A stretch of DNA of 64,000 nucleotides from Endothia cerciana (Eukaryota; Ascomycota; Sordariomycetes; Diaporthales; Cryphonectriaceae): NCBI GenBank assembly GCA_026119935.1, contig JALRMH010000031.1, positions 310,001 through 374,000 of the forward strand, given 5' to 3'. The notes beneath the pieces were generated by a model that was given only the letters and a program-made list of their open reading frames with translations, was not told where the DNA came from and did no database searches. The stretch's first letter is position 1, and the number at the start of each line of letters is the position of its first letter. Of the stretch, positions 35,723 to 46,893 are shown piece after piece. The position numbers and the translations under genes were made by a program.

Positions 35723-37564
35723 ATGTCTCATCCACTACACGAGGTGCCCCTCAAGAAGCGCGCGACGTTCCTCGAGAGCGTCAGGGGCCAGATCGACGGG
35801 AACCTGCTGCTGCCGCACACCATCGAGTCGGGAGATGCGTACTATATCGGCGAGGTCTACGACCAGGCGCCCTCGGACTGCGCGCAGGAGTGGGAGATCA
35901 ACAGGTAAGATGAGCCCGAATCTGTCTTCGCCTGTCCCTGTTCTGACTGTGTCCAGGAAAGGATATCCTTATTTATTGCACATCAAGGCCATTGCGACCG
36001 CTTGGTCTTCACTCGGATACCTGGCGGACTGGATGGAAGTCACGACCGCGCCCGTGAAGTGGAACCTGATCAAGGAGGGTGAGGCTGACATCCGCGCGGA
36101 GAGGGGCAAGCGGACGCACATCGCGGCCATAGACTTCGACATGAGCGGGACCGCGGCTGAGCCGGTGACGGTGCAGCCTATCAATAGCACAGGCGAATTA
36201 AGATTAGCACTCAAGGAGGGCCTTCCGCCCAGCGAGAGAAGTAGACTGTTTGTCGTCCAAGATCTGTCGCGAGATGTCATCGAGCTCCTCGGACATGGGC
36301 TAGACATCGACCCCCACTTCTTCAGAGGCCATATCAGCGACTATTCGTGGTTCAACACGCGCGACAAATGGGTTGAGATCCCGGAGCTGCCATCGATCAC
36401 CCGCCGGCGGAATTACTTCACGTTGAGGTGGATGCAGCCGCGGCGCTTCGAAGACAAGGAGGCCCTAAGAAGAGCGAGGATGGAGGCTGCAAAGTTTAAC
36501 GTGCTGCGGAGGCTGGACGACGACAAGAACCAGAAGGATGACCTTGACGGAAAGGGGATCTGCTTTGCCTGTGTGCGCAGCAAAGCTTCTTTCTGGTTCA
36601 GGCCCGCCGAGCCCGGCCGGACTGGGGTGGTCGGTTCGTTACCCTGTGGAACTCAACACACCCCGAGGACATCCTGTCCGCCGTTGCTGACCCTGGGCCC
36701 ACAGGTGTACTGTTGGTCGACCCCTCCATCACCGAGGGCGCTCCTCTCTGGGCAGTCAACCGCCAGTATGACAGGACGCCTCCAGCGAACAACAGGGGGC
36801 CACATGGGCCGCCTCCAACATCGCTCTTCGACAGGGTGGTCTACTGGATCCAGCGCATGCCCAAAGATCACATCGCATCCATCCGCGAGAGCCCAAAGAT
36901 CATGGTGCACCGGATGCTTCAGATCATCTGTGGCGACTGGCTGACTCTCTGTGACGCGTACATCCCGACGCGGCTCGCACAAGTTGACTGGGAGTTCCAG
37001 AACCCGGACTTCAGTGCGTACAGAAAAGGCAGCGACGCGTCTCTGGCCATCAAGGCGTCGTTGGCCAAGGTGTTCCCCTGGCGGCGGTGGATCCCGGGGT
37101 ACAAGACGATGGTGATGGAGGCGATGGCTGCCGTCTTCTGCGACGAGAAGGGCTCGCCTTCGACAGGCGATTGTGTTGAGGACCTCCGTCGTGACTTTGC
37201 GGCTGTCGGGGCGAGCATCGAAACACTGCAGCACCGCATCGACAACATCCAGAGCGTGGCGATGGCCAGCATCAACATCGAGGACAGCCGCCAGGCCATG
37301 ATGCAGAATCAGTACTTCGGCCGCCTGGCATATCTGGCAGCGATATTTGCGCCGCTGTCGTTCGTATCCAGCCTGTTCAGCATGAGCGGTGACCTGTCTG
37401 GGATAAGAGGCACCGTATGGCTCTACTTCTGCGTCGCGGTGCCGCTGAGTCTCCTGGGGCTGCTGCTGGTGGACTGGGCGCGGGCGAAGAAACTGGTGAG
37501 GCGCAGCCCCAATGTCCTTCAGAAAGTGCGCGCGGGTTTTGAGCGCGACCACGACCACAGATAG
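35723..37564 (+). CDS. CorA-like membrane protein lacking the GMN motif
   Basis: A fungal member of the CorA superfamily with a large soluble N-terminal region and two C-terminal membrane helices. Exons 35723-35904, 35957-36633 and 36705-37564 give 572 residues. An apparent frameshift near 36630 disappears with a 71-nt intron at 36634-36704, which has a GCTGAC branch site and joins RTGVVG to VLLVDPSITEGAPLW. Landmarks are SDYSWFNTRDKWVEIPELPS, VRSKASFWFR, a long helical segment (IETLQHRIDNIQSVAMASIN), and the membrane pair YLAAIFAPLSFVSSLFSM and TVWLYFCVAVPLSLLGLLLV. The loop expected to hold Gly-Met-Asn reads FSMSGD, so Mg2+ transport is doubtful. Start chosen as the first in-frame ATG; an upstream GTG frame extends only 22 codons. 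It is divergent from the NLR relic. Confidence 0.85.
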
Positions 37565-38117
37565 GGCCAAGTCTAGGACCTAAACGTGTCGATTCTTGGA
37601 TAAGCAGCTTTATACTCCTGAGGCGGGGGGAGGGACGGGAAAGGGGAGAAGAAGAAGAAGGGAGGAGGACTCGTGGGAGGTACTAGGTACTATGTATGCT
37701 GCGTAGTTGAACCTGGAGATATTGACTTACATAATCTGACTACCCCTCGCAAGACAGGTACCTTGTACGTCCGTACACAGTATAGTCTGTAGAGGCATGA
37801 TGGTGGGGGTTCCGATGGCGGGGTCAGTTGTGGGGCCACCACCTAACAGGGTTAGCTCTGCTCTCTGCTTTGCTTTCTCTGATTGGGGAATTGATGACTC
37901 TGAACATGACCCTGACCCTGACCCTGCTGGGGCTAAGAGAATTTCCGGGGCCAAGGACGGCTTCTTCATGTCACTCGAAGGCGCATCCGCATCTTGGATC
38001 GACTCCCCACCCACCGTTACTCGACGAGCTTCGGGTACCTTGATCCTCTCGGTCTGGTCGTCAGTACCTTCGTGTCTCGATCTCAAGTAACGGTCCTCGA
38101 CCTTCCGCTCGCCAGTC
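37565..38117. other. Intergenic, promoter and leader of chorismate synthase
   Basis: No gene on the plus strand. A 522-codon minus-strand frame that covers this region and the chorismate synthase gene is a shadow. The interval presumably holds the ARO2 promoter and 5' leader. Confidence 0.6.
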
Positions 38118-39451
38118 ATGTCCACCTTTGGCGAGCACTTCCGGGTCACCACGTACGCTTGCTCCTCCTCCTCCTCCTCCCCCTCCTCCACCACCACCAC
38201 CACCACCAAGCTCCTCATGTGTGACCTGACCAGACCCCATCCAGCTATGGTGAATCCCACTGCCGCTCCGTCGGCTGCATAGTCGACGGCTGCCCGCCAG
38301 GCATGGCCCTGACCGAGGCAGACATCCAGCCGCAGATGACCCGCCGCCGCCCCGGCCAGTCCGCCATCACCACCCCGCGCAACGAGAAGGACCGCGTGCA
38401 GATCCAGTCCGGCACCGAGTTCGGCGTCACCCTCGGGACCCCGATCGGCATGCTCGTCATGAACGAGGACCAGCGGCCCAAGGACTACGGCAACTCCACC
38501 ATGGACATGTACCCGCGCCCCTCCCACGCCGACTGGACATACCTCGAGAAGTACGGCGTCAAGGCCTCGTCCGGCGGCGGCAGGAGCAGTGCGAGGGAGA
38601 CGATTGGCCGGGTGGCCGCCGGCGCCATCGCCGAGAAGTACCTCAGGCTGGCGTACGGTGTGGAGATTGTCGCGTTCGTGACGAGCGTGGGGGCCGTACA
38701 CCTCTTCCCCCCGACCGCCGAGCACCCCTCGCCCAGCACGAACCCCGAGTACCTCAAGCTGCTGCAGAAGATCGACCGCAAGACTGTGGACGAGTACCTC
38801 CCCGTGAGATGTCCCGACGACGAGGTCTCGCGGAGGATGGAGGCGTACGTTGCGGGCTTCCGCGACAGGGCGGACAGCATCGGGGGGACGGTGACGTGCG
38901 TGATCAAGAACGCCCCCACGGGGCTGGGGGAGCCCTGCTTCGACAAGCTCGAGGCCGTGCTCGCGCACGCCATGCTGTCCATCCCCGCGACCAAGGGTTT
39001 CGAGATCGGGTCTGGATTCGGCGGTTGCGAGATCCCGGGCTCGATACATAACGACCCGTTCATCCCCGCCGAGACGGCGCAAAGCCTGGAGACGGGCGCG
39101 GACAGGGCGGGCCTGCCGAGACCGAAGCTGACGACGAAGACGAACTTCAGTGGGGGCATACAGGGGGGGATCACAAACGGCGCGCCCATCTACTTCAGGG
39201 TGGGCTTCAAGCCGGCAGCGACAATCGGACAGGCGCAGACGACTGCGACCTACGACGGATCGAGTGAGGGCATCCTGGCCGCGAAGGGCCGGCACGACCC
39301 ATGCGTGGTGCCACGGGCGGTGCCGATTGTCGAGTCGATGGCCGCGCTGGTGCTCATGGACGCGGTCCTCGGACAGCAGGCCAGGAGCACGGCAAGAAGC
39401 TTGCTGCCACCCCTCCAGTCACAGGCAGCCGGCAATGGCCAGGCAGCGTAG
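38118..39451 (+). CDS. ARO2: Chorismate synthase
   Basis: Catalyses the last shikimate step, EPSP to chorismate, with reduced FMN; fungal forms also reduce their own flavin. Exon 1 is only 35 nt (38118-38152) and encodes [12 protein letters not shown]. After a 92-nt intron (38153-38244) exon 2 (38245-39451) continues [19 protein letters not shown], the family signature. The protein is 413 residues, a full fungal length. Other signatures are [47 protein letters not shown] and the C-terminal [15 protein letters not shown]. The intron carries CTC and CAC triplet repeats and a CCTGAC branch site. Being essential for aromatic amino acids, it contrasts with the decaying genes around it. Confidence 0.96.
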
Positions 39452-40809
39452 GTCTGCCCGGCGATGGCAGGCTTGATAGGGGGTTGGGGCATAGGTTTGG
39501 AAAATCTTAGGGCGGTTTGGCTTGTCATTTCGGATCGAGGTGGCCGTCCGGCCGGGCACCTCTCATGTAGACAAAAGCGCAGGAAAATGCTTAGGGCGGT
39601 TTGCTTGTTGCCTCAATATCCTTGTCCTTCCTCTTCGCCTCCTTGTACTGGAAGCCTCTTCCACTTGTTCCCTGGTCGTCTGCAAGTCATCAACAACCTG
39701 CATGCCTCTGTTGCCCTCCTCGGCCATGGTCATCTCAACAACTGACTGCAGCTTTCAGTGATCCAGAGCGAATGGTAATTAAAACGAAAGAGGAGGAGGA
39801 AGAGGGAGGAGAAGAATACACCCTCCCCCCATGCTTGAGTGACATAGACTTCATATCACCGAATGGAAGCATTCGGTGCTGCGCCTCCCAAAGCAGTCCT
39901 CCAACGGACAAGCAAGCGGATCTGCAGAAGCCTGCTCGCGCCGCCCCCCCCCCCCCTTTCCCTAGATCCTGCGGGCTATCATGGAACTGAGGGGGAACAA
40001 ATTCGGGACATCTCTGCTTCTTTCCCTACAGCCCTCCATCTCTCCCCTTGAATAAACCTCGGCGCGACCAAACATAAATCGAGGTCGTTCTGGCAGCATC
40101 CCTGGCATCATCCAACTACCACCCCCGCACCCAGGGGAAAAGGAGATGTCATCCCTCACCGTCGCCGCCGCCGCCATCTTCGGCGTCCTGCGGCCCCTGC
40201 GGACGCTCGGCTCGGTCTCCAAGAATAGCGAAGCAAGTACCTTTTTGTATTGGAACACTATTAGCAGGTATGTGTGAGGACGTCCGGGGGAGGGCCTAGC
40301 AGAGGTGATTGCCAATGTGGTTATTACATATCGAAAGGGAGGGGGCATCTCGATCATTATCATGATACAACTCGTGCGCAGGCTAGGACTTCGACGCGTT
40401 ACCATGATGTCGCCATATATACTCTCCCTAGGAATTGCTACCCAAATCCTCTATGCATGACCAGACGGATTGTGTTGGGAGATACAATGATTCCGACCGT
40501 CTGGGATATCCATCGATTCGCAATGACCTGTGGCTATCATTGAACTCCTACTTGTGTGCCTAGGCTAAGGGGGGAATTACTACTTTCATGTTGAGGCTGA
40601 GCAGCCTCAGAATTGAACCCTCCCTGCGGGGTGGAGTGGGGGTTGGACCAGGGCTTGGATATTATGAACACAGATACAGAGTGGAGACTACTACTGCAAT
40701 ATAAAATAGGTTCTCTCACCCCACACGATTTTGTCACTGCCTGGCCCAGCCTGGCCTGTCTCTCACCAAAGCGACCGACGGATACGAATATCAACACCAC
40801 ACTTGTGAC
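39452..40809. other. Intergenic
   Basis: About 1.4 kb without a confident gene. A run of 13 C lies at 39944-39956. A short frame opening MSSLTVAAAAIFGVLRPLRT at about 40146 could be a small first exon of the downstream ankyrin-like gene, but no clean splice links them, so I do not annotate it. Confidence 0.45.
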
Positions 40810-41606
40810 ATGGAAACAGGCCCCTCCGATGTAGGTCGGGCGGCGACCAGCACACACCAGGGCACCACCGACCACGATATCGAAAAGCAGGCCTCCAGCA
40901 GGCCCCGCACAGTCCACTCCTGTGCCGCCATCGGGGCAGAGGAGCGCGCGCGGGGCGAGGCGAGCTGGAGGGGCCTCGGCCTCACGCCCCCGGCAGACGC
41001 GTGCCACGGCTGGGTCGAATGCACGCGGTCGCCCCTCCACTGGGAGCCCATGTACTCGGCGGACCCGGTCGCGTCCCGGCTGGCCCGGATGGCCGCCGCG
41101 CTGGACGCCGGCGCCGACCCCGACGAGCTGGACCACGCCCTGTACCCCCGCGGCGTCCTCGGGCGCCCGCTGCACTGCTGCCTCGGCGGCCTCGGCGCCT
41201 GGGGCTCGCCCTCGGTCGTCCGGCACAACCTGCCGCTGATCCGGCTGCTGCTCTCGCGCGGTGCAGACCCGCGGCTGGAGGGGCCGCTGTGGCCCCCCTG
41301 GACGCAGCCGAGTCCGCTGGAGCTGGCGCGTTTCGAGAGCGAGGACAATAGCAACCTGGACGTTTGGGAGACAGAACTGAAGGGGTGCGGATTCTATGCT
41401 GAGGCGTTCAAGGTTATGAAGGCAGCGGCGGACAGATTGGATGGTGAGTACTCCTCAATTCTTTCTATTTTTTTTTTTATATTTTTTTTTTGATCTTGTT
41501 TCATTTTCTTGGGCGATTAGTTTCGGTGGTTTATTAATCAAGAATAGAACAAGACGCTGCAGAGGTGCGAGAGAAGGACGGCAAAGGAAAATGCGCCGCC
41601 ATGTAG
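40810..41606 (+). CDS. Ankyrin-like protein ending in a CaaX prenylation box
   Basis: A 230-residue protein from two exons, 40810-41443 and 41548-41606. The first exon encodes weak ankyrin-like helices (RLARMAAALDAGADPDELD, GRPLHCCLGG, HNLPLIRLLLSRGADPRLEG) and a conserved tail, ELARFESEDNSNLDVWETEL ... GFYAEAFKVMKAAADRLDG. A GTGAGT donor and a T-rich 104-nt intron lead to a 19-residue last exon ending GKGKCAAM. The final four residues, Cys-Ala-Ala-Met, match the CaaX consensus. Met at the last position favours farnesylation, so membrane anchoring is predicted. Two lysines precede the Cys. The CaaX exon rests on a splice that I inferred; the unspliced frame stops in the intron. A decayed copy of the tail lies at 48640-48775. 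The partner and role are unknown. Confidence 0.68.
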
Positions 41607-41917
41607 CCTTGCCAATCATTTAGGTTAACAGTCTCCCTCCCTCGACGATATCACCGACCCAGGTTTCTTTCTTGGCCGGGCTCAGTTTGGGAGCGCACTC
41701 GAGAGCAGAGCCATGTACCGCTGCACTCATCGGTCTCTCTCTCACAACACCTGCTCCGAGCTTGCAATTCACTTTGCTCGCCGCCATCTGCGTAAATCAT
41801 ACCAATACGCTTGTCCAACCAGACCCAGGGTCATTTCTGCCCTGTGCATAGAGATGCTGTAGCGCTTGTAACTTCCGCGGTATGAATGTGCTCTCCTCCA
41901 GTCTGGCATGTTGGATG
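41607..41917. other. Intergenic
   Basis: No gene seen. It is the common 3' flank of the CaaX protein gene and the minus-strand kinase-fold relic. Confidence 0.5.
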
Positions 41918-42557
41918 CTACCTAGGACCAGAAGGGACCGTGAGGGTGTTGGGATGATCGGACCGGGGGGGGGGGGTGTTCTCGTTACTAGTCGCGCTGG
42001 GAACCCGTGGTCGCATCAGCGTGGAGGTAGCAGACAGGAAGAAACGACAAGTTTCCAATCGATGTGGGTATCCCGTCCAAGCAGCCCGCTTGAAATCGAA
42101 GATGATGAGGTTGTCTGTCTCCGGGCCGACAAGATTTCTTGGGGCAAGATCTTGGTGTTGGAGGCCGAATCTGAGATTGAAATAATCGATGACGCGAAGA
42201 AGCTGTCTCAGCACTTGAGCTTGAACACGCGAATCGGTTCTTCCTCGAGTGTGCCGCCCGGGATATAGCGACTGGTGAAGCCGACAACAACCTGGCGACC
42301 GTCTAACTCGTCAACCACGAGTCTGTCGAAGGGCACGATGTCGGGATGCGGGGGTGGGCGCATCCGTATGTAGAGCTCGTCCCAGCGATCGAAGATAAAC
42401 TGCTCAAGAAAATAGTACTTGAAGACCCGTCCTGCTCTCTTTTCTTGTGCTGCGTGGTAGTTGTGGCACACACGGTCGACATTGGGGTCGAGTCGGTCCA
42501 TCTCTCTCGGATCTGCGCGAGAAGTTGTTCCAACATACTTGGGGGCTTCAATGTCAT
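41918..42557 (-). pseudogene. Protein-kinase-fold relic
   Basis: Remains of a kinase-like or aminoglycoside-phosphotransferase-like gene on the minus strand. The upstream frame reads DRVCHNYHAAQEKRAGRVFK ... FIFDRWDELYIRMRPPP ... RQVVVGFTSRYIPGGTL and ends with TGA after FKLKC. In another frame RVQAQVLRQLLRVIDYFNLR is followed by HQDLAPRNLV and NLIIFDF. These are the HxDxxxxN catalytic loop and a degenerate metal-binding DFG, so the key residues D and N are present. A frameshift of one base near 42225-42235 separates the halves, and no start codon or nucleotide-binding N-lobe can be read upstream of 42557. A run of 12 G (41965-41976) lies in the 3' part. It is probably a truncated pseudogene. 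Confidence 0.6.
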
Positions 42558-43281
42558 GTATAGGTGGTTAATGTGGATAGAACGTCTCGTCGACGTTAGG
42601 ATCGTTGGGAGGTTGATATCAACTGGCTGTGTTGCGAGACGTGAATGGCGTAGAAGTCAGGCTCAAGATTGTCGATATGTCTTCTCAGGTGCTCTGTAGG
42701 ATCATATCAGTCGAGGTCATGTTGCTTACGAACCACTTTAGGGCAAAGAGGTACACCTTCTGCAACCTCGTCCTCTCTTACCTCTCTATTCATACCGAAA
42801 CGGACAGTACTGCGTTCGGCCCAGTCCAGATATCCATCCGGCTAGGGCCGCTAGTCAAGATGAGGCCGAACGTGCTCGATCATCCTTCACAGGATCGGTC
42901 ACGGAGGTCGTGAAGTCTGTACGCCGATGTCAGTCAAGTAAAGGAGTTGATTGAACTCCACAATACTTTGTTGAATATTTTTGCACTTGGCTTGATCTCG
43001 CTCGTATTTCGATATGGTAACGCTAGGCTCTTCTCAGTGGCATGCTTTACATAGCGTACCAAGGCAGCACATCAAAGTCATTGCTCATATAAGTTCCTTT
43101 CAGTACCATGTGCTTTATCGATCTAACACTACATTCGCGTGGTGCGAGCCACTAACAGGAGGTTTGGGAAGACATGTATGTGAGCATCTTCAGCCATTGG
43201 CCAATTCATCCGAATCAAATCCCAATACCTGTCCTACTGAATGAGCTCCCCCCCCTCCCCCAACCCCCAGGCCCGTCTCCA
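42558..43281. other. Intergenic, possible kinase remnants
   Basis: The minus strand just upstream of the kinase-fold relic carries a short readable piece (HLRRHIDNLEPDFYAIHVSQ, about 42700-42615) that may be part of the same decayed gene. Otherwise nothing is supported. Confidence 0.35.
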
Positions 43282-44079
43282 TCACTCCGATACGAGCTTC
43301 ACAACGGCGGTGACCAGCTCCTCCGTTGCCGTCAACTCCGAGGAGTGGCCTGCGTGCACTTCCGCCTTCAGGACAGTCTTACCCTGCTTCTCGGTGAAGT
43401 CGGACATGCTTTTCTGCCAGGCCAGAGGAACAGTGAGGTCATTCAGCGTGTAAGTGAAGCAGATCTTCACTTCGTCGCGCCAGGCAGGCGTGTTCTGGAG
43501 TGGCTGAAATAGGCACTTTGCCGTTCCAGCGACCAAGGGTGGCGATGAACGCTTCGAGCTCCTCTGGGTCGAGCTGGTCGGCAGCGGGCTGGCCTATAAG
43601 AGCCTCCTTGGGGAGGTTGCCCACGCATGTATCGTCTTCGTCGAAGCCAAAGATGGTGCGCATGGCTTCCATCATGTTGAACTCCTTGGTTTTGTGGGTC
43701 ATGGCCTTGTCTTCGGGCATTGCAAAGGCGGCCAAGTAGATCAATCGCGAGACGCCTCCGGACAGCCCCTTGTCGGCGCGCGCCTTCTTGCTGAGCCCGT
43801 GCAGGGCGTTGGTGCCCACCTGGCCGCCGTAGCTGTGCATCAGCACGGCCACGTCTCGTCCTGCCTCGACAAGCCCGGTTGCATAGGAGCGGATCAAATC
43901 CGTGTCGGTGTATAGATCAGAGTCTGGAGGCCGGCCGTTTCCCGTTCATAGAGGCCAGGGGGGGGCACGTACACTTCATAGCCGGCGGAGCGAAGCGCGT
44001 AGGTGAACTTGGCATAGCTTTCAGGAATGTGGAAGGCAGCGTGAAGGATGAGGATAGTGGGCTTAGTTGAAGTTGACAT
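43282..44079 (-). pseudogene. Alpha/beta hydrolase with at least three frameshifts
   Basis: A single-domain serine hydrolase on the minus strand, otherwise well preserved. It starts at 44079 with MSTSTKPTILILHAAFHIPE and the nucleophile elbow HSYGGQVG is readable. The C-terminal block VHAGHSSELTATEELVTAVV holds the catalytic His at AGHS. The frame breaks at a C8 run (about 43963-43970), again within the next 20 bases near GGGAAACGG, and again near 43515, where NGK should continue as CLFQPLQNTPAWRDEV. None of the breaks can be removed with a GT-AG intron. Each is a single base in or beside a homopolymer. Either the gene is a young pseudogene or this stretch was badly called. Substrate unknown; relatives include small esterases and lactone hydrolases. 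Confidence 0.8.
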
Positions 44080-44957
44080 AGCTAGATGCACTTTGGCTCT
44101 CAAGCAAAGCAATGCTGAAATTCGGAGGAATAAACAAGGTATGGAGTGGTGAGATTCCCTTTTCACTGAGAGGGACAGGGCTTGTGGAAGTGGAGGACAA
44201 GGTCTGCCAGTCCATTCGAAGAGTCAATATGTATAAGGAACTAATGGCCAATGGCAAATAAAAGTCTGTGATGGCTTGCGTTCATTCTGAGTTGGTACTT
44301 TTCCATTTGCACTTTCAGCCTATGCAGGGTTCACAGGATCTGTTGGCCCCATTCAGTGACATGCCATCCAGGGGCACTCTTCCACTCAAATCACTCCCTC
44401 TGTGTCCGTGGCCCCTCCATTTCTGCTGACGCCTACTGCAATACTATTCGGGTAAAATCCTTCACCCACGAGAACGTGCATATCTTAAATGGACCGGTAG
44501 ACCCAGTGATGGGGCCGAGAACAAGACACATTATGGAAATGTTAGTGGAAAAACTGCGCTAGGGATGTTCCTCCTTTAATTTATTTTCCTTGCTTAATCT
44601 ACAATTAGAGTAGAATATATTTATATGTAATATCATAGCACTAGGAACTATGATCTATCCTTGTTCATATGTAGTTTTTTACCTTTCACCTGAAATAAGT
44701 TTGAACAACGGCTGAAAGCTCAGAACTGTAATTGAATAATGAGGTTGTGATGGGGGCACATTAGCTTGAGCTCGAAGGCTACTGGCTCCTGGAATCTCCA
44801 CGCCGCGCTTCCTGCAAACCTCGACTTCTTCATTCTCATGTCTTCGGTCAATGGAGTTTTTCGGCAACCGTGGACAGGCGAACTATTCCGCAGGGAATAC
44901 ATACAAGGTTAGTGGCTTCCCGTCCTCTCTATCGACAATTTGAGCATTCCATCGCTA
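44080..44957. other. Intergenic, AT-rich toward the transposon
   Basis: No gene. AT-rich sequence at 44580-44700 lies next to the Fot1/pogo element and may reflect RIP leakage from it. Confidence 0.45.
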
Positions 44958-45010
44958 AGTCAACGGGGGTAGTTTCCGCCTATCCGTAGTTTCCGCCCAC
45001 CCCGGCCAGC
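44958..45010 (+). repeat. Left terminal inverted repeat of Fot1/pogo element
   Basis: Pairs with the inverted sequence at 46763-46815. One mismatch is visible (CTATCC on the left against CCATCC on the right). The internal doubling of TAGTTTCCGCC could serve as paired transposase sites. Confidence 0.85.
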
Positions 45011-46762
45011 CACACCGCTTCTTCAACCCCCTTTAGTTTGATAGCTTTTATTTAATCAATTCTCTTCCAAACAACTTTATCTTTTCAGCAAACCCTTATA
45101 TGATCATCATGAAGCTATACTCCGAATTTGAGCTAGATCAGGCCGTCGAGGCTGTCAGAAATAGCCTCTCTTAACGAAAAGCCTTGAGGCAATAGTGCAT
45201 CCTAAGGACTACACTCTGAGATCGTTTAGAAGGAGCAACATTATATAAACAAGCCTACGAAAACCAGCAAAGGCTTTCTATTCCTCAAGAAAGGAAGCTG
45301 GTTGAATGGATCCTTGTTCAGGAAAGCCTAGGGCTTCCACTAAGCTATTCAGAGCTAAGGTACTTTGCTCAGAAGATTCTTCACATCTACGGCGATGATC
45401 AAGCCCTCGGAACTAAGTGGACTGGCGCCTTTTTGAAGAGAAATCCAGAGATAAGCGTTTGAAGGACTAGGAGGATTACCTCAGCTCGAACTAATAGCGC
45501 AACAATAGAGGTAATACAGCCTTAGTTCCGTCTCTTCAACCTTCCTCAGGTCTAAGCTATTAAGGTAGCTAACTGATAGAATATAGATAAGGCTAGGATA
45601 TTAGAGGGCTAAGGAGAGAATAGATTAGTCCTTAGTAGCTCTTCCTCACGTTTAATCTAAAAGAAAGAGCCTGGATCAAAAGCCTAGACCTCTTTCCTTG
45701 AGTGTATCTCAGCTATAGGTATATACCTCTTTCCTTTAGTTATCTTTAAGGGAAAAATAGTTTAATAGTAATAGTTTCCTCTTCTCTTATAGCCTTTTAA
45801 TAGCTGGAAGTTTACAGCTACTTAAAATAAATAGATAAATAACACTATAGCTCTCAAGTAGCTAGAAAAGATCTTTATCCTAAGCAGCTAGCTAATAGAC
45901 TCTTTAAAAGCTAGACTATTAATTTTAGATAGCTATAGAAGCTATATAACTAAAGAGTTTATATAGTAATACTATTAATATAATATCCTGTTAATCTATC
46001 TGCCTTTTTATACCTCTTATATACTTTAACCCTTTAATTTTAAAGTCTTTTTAATCTTTAAATAAGCTTATAAGAAGAAAGTTAGTCTTAAGAACTAATA
46101 GAGAGATTTAATAGTCCTTAGCAAGCAAACTTTCCTCAAGTACTATCGCTAGGCTTATATAGAAGGTCTTTTAAGCTAGAATATTAGGTCTAGATAGAAA
46201 GCAACTAATCTATAGCCTCTTAAGCTATTTAAACTACTCCTAAGCCTTCTTCTTCTTAAAAATAGTTAACCACACCTTTAGAAACAGTCGAATTCAGCCT
46301 TAATATAATCAACAGTATCTAAACTTCATCAGAAAGCCCCCTTAATCTAGCTAGCTTCCTTTTCAACTCCTCGAAAAGCTAAACAGCTATACTAACAGCT
46401 ACTATAGAACTATAACTATCTTCTATTAGTACTAGAGCAACGCTTACTATTTAGGAAGATAAAGAAGGTATATAGCGAGAGGGATATAGAGTTTGCTTAA
46501 GTATTAGAAAGAAATAAGGCATTAGAAAAGCAAATTGAGGCTACGAGGCCTACTAAAAGAAGAAAGGTTGATATAAGCCCGAATTCGAAGTTTGCGGATA
46601 TTAAGGCTATACAGAGGGCTCAAATAGCGGTCAATCAAGACGAGGGTAGTCAGAATAAAGAGAGCGATGTCGAATTAGTTACTAATGAAGAGGATTGCAT
46701 CGTGGTAGGTGAATAGTATATGAAAATAATCAATATATATATATGTGTATATACGTGGTGTG

Positions 46763-46815
46763 GCTGGCCGGGGTGGGCGGAAACTACGGATGGGCGGAAA
46801 CTACCCCCGTTGACT
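46763..46815 (-). repeat. Right terminal inverted repeat of Fot1/pogo element
   Basis: Reverse complement of the left repeat, ending CCCCCGTTGACT before TG. A short TA-rich tract (about 46732-46755) lies just inside, as in the related copy near 56.35 kb. Confidence 0.85.
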
Positions 46816-46893
46816 TGGAGTCTTGAGCTATTGCCACCGAGAGTGCTTGTGAGAAATGCTTGAAGTTCACCGCGCGAGGAAACATTTTATTGA

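Larger units (their letters stand above)
44958..46815 (+). mobile_element. Fot1/pogo-type DNA transposon, RIP-degraded
   Basis: A 1.86-kb element bounded by inverted repeats of about 50 bp. The left end AGTCAACGGGGGTAGTTTCC and the right end, read in reverse complement, agree almost base for base through GCCCACCCCGGCCAGCCACACC. Each repeat contains two copies of a TAGTTTCCGCC unit. The left flank is TA and the right flank TG, so the expected TA target duplication has one change or is imperfect. Inside, fragments of a Fot1-type transposase are readable: a CENPB/Tc5 helix-turn-helix region (ERKLVEWILVQESLGLPLSY, GTKWTGAFLKRNPEI) and a C-terminus SPNSKFADIKAIQRAQ ... EEDCIVVGE. Between them is AT-rich sequence full of TAG and TAA, consistent with RIP. 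It cannot make transposase. Confidence 0.88.

Noticed and set aside
36600..36720. Apparent frameshift in the CorA-like gene
   Set aside because: A 71-nt intron (36634-36704) with a GCTGAC branch site joins the frames and gives a normal family sequence.
37727..39295. 522-codon minus-strand ORF over chorismate synthase
   Set aside because: It is a GC-rich shadow of the real gene on the other strand; its translation is Arg/Gly/Val-rich with no domain.
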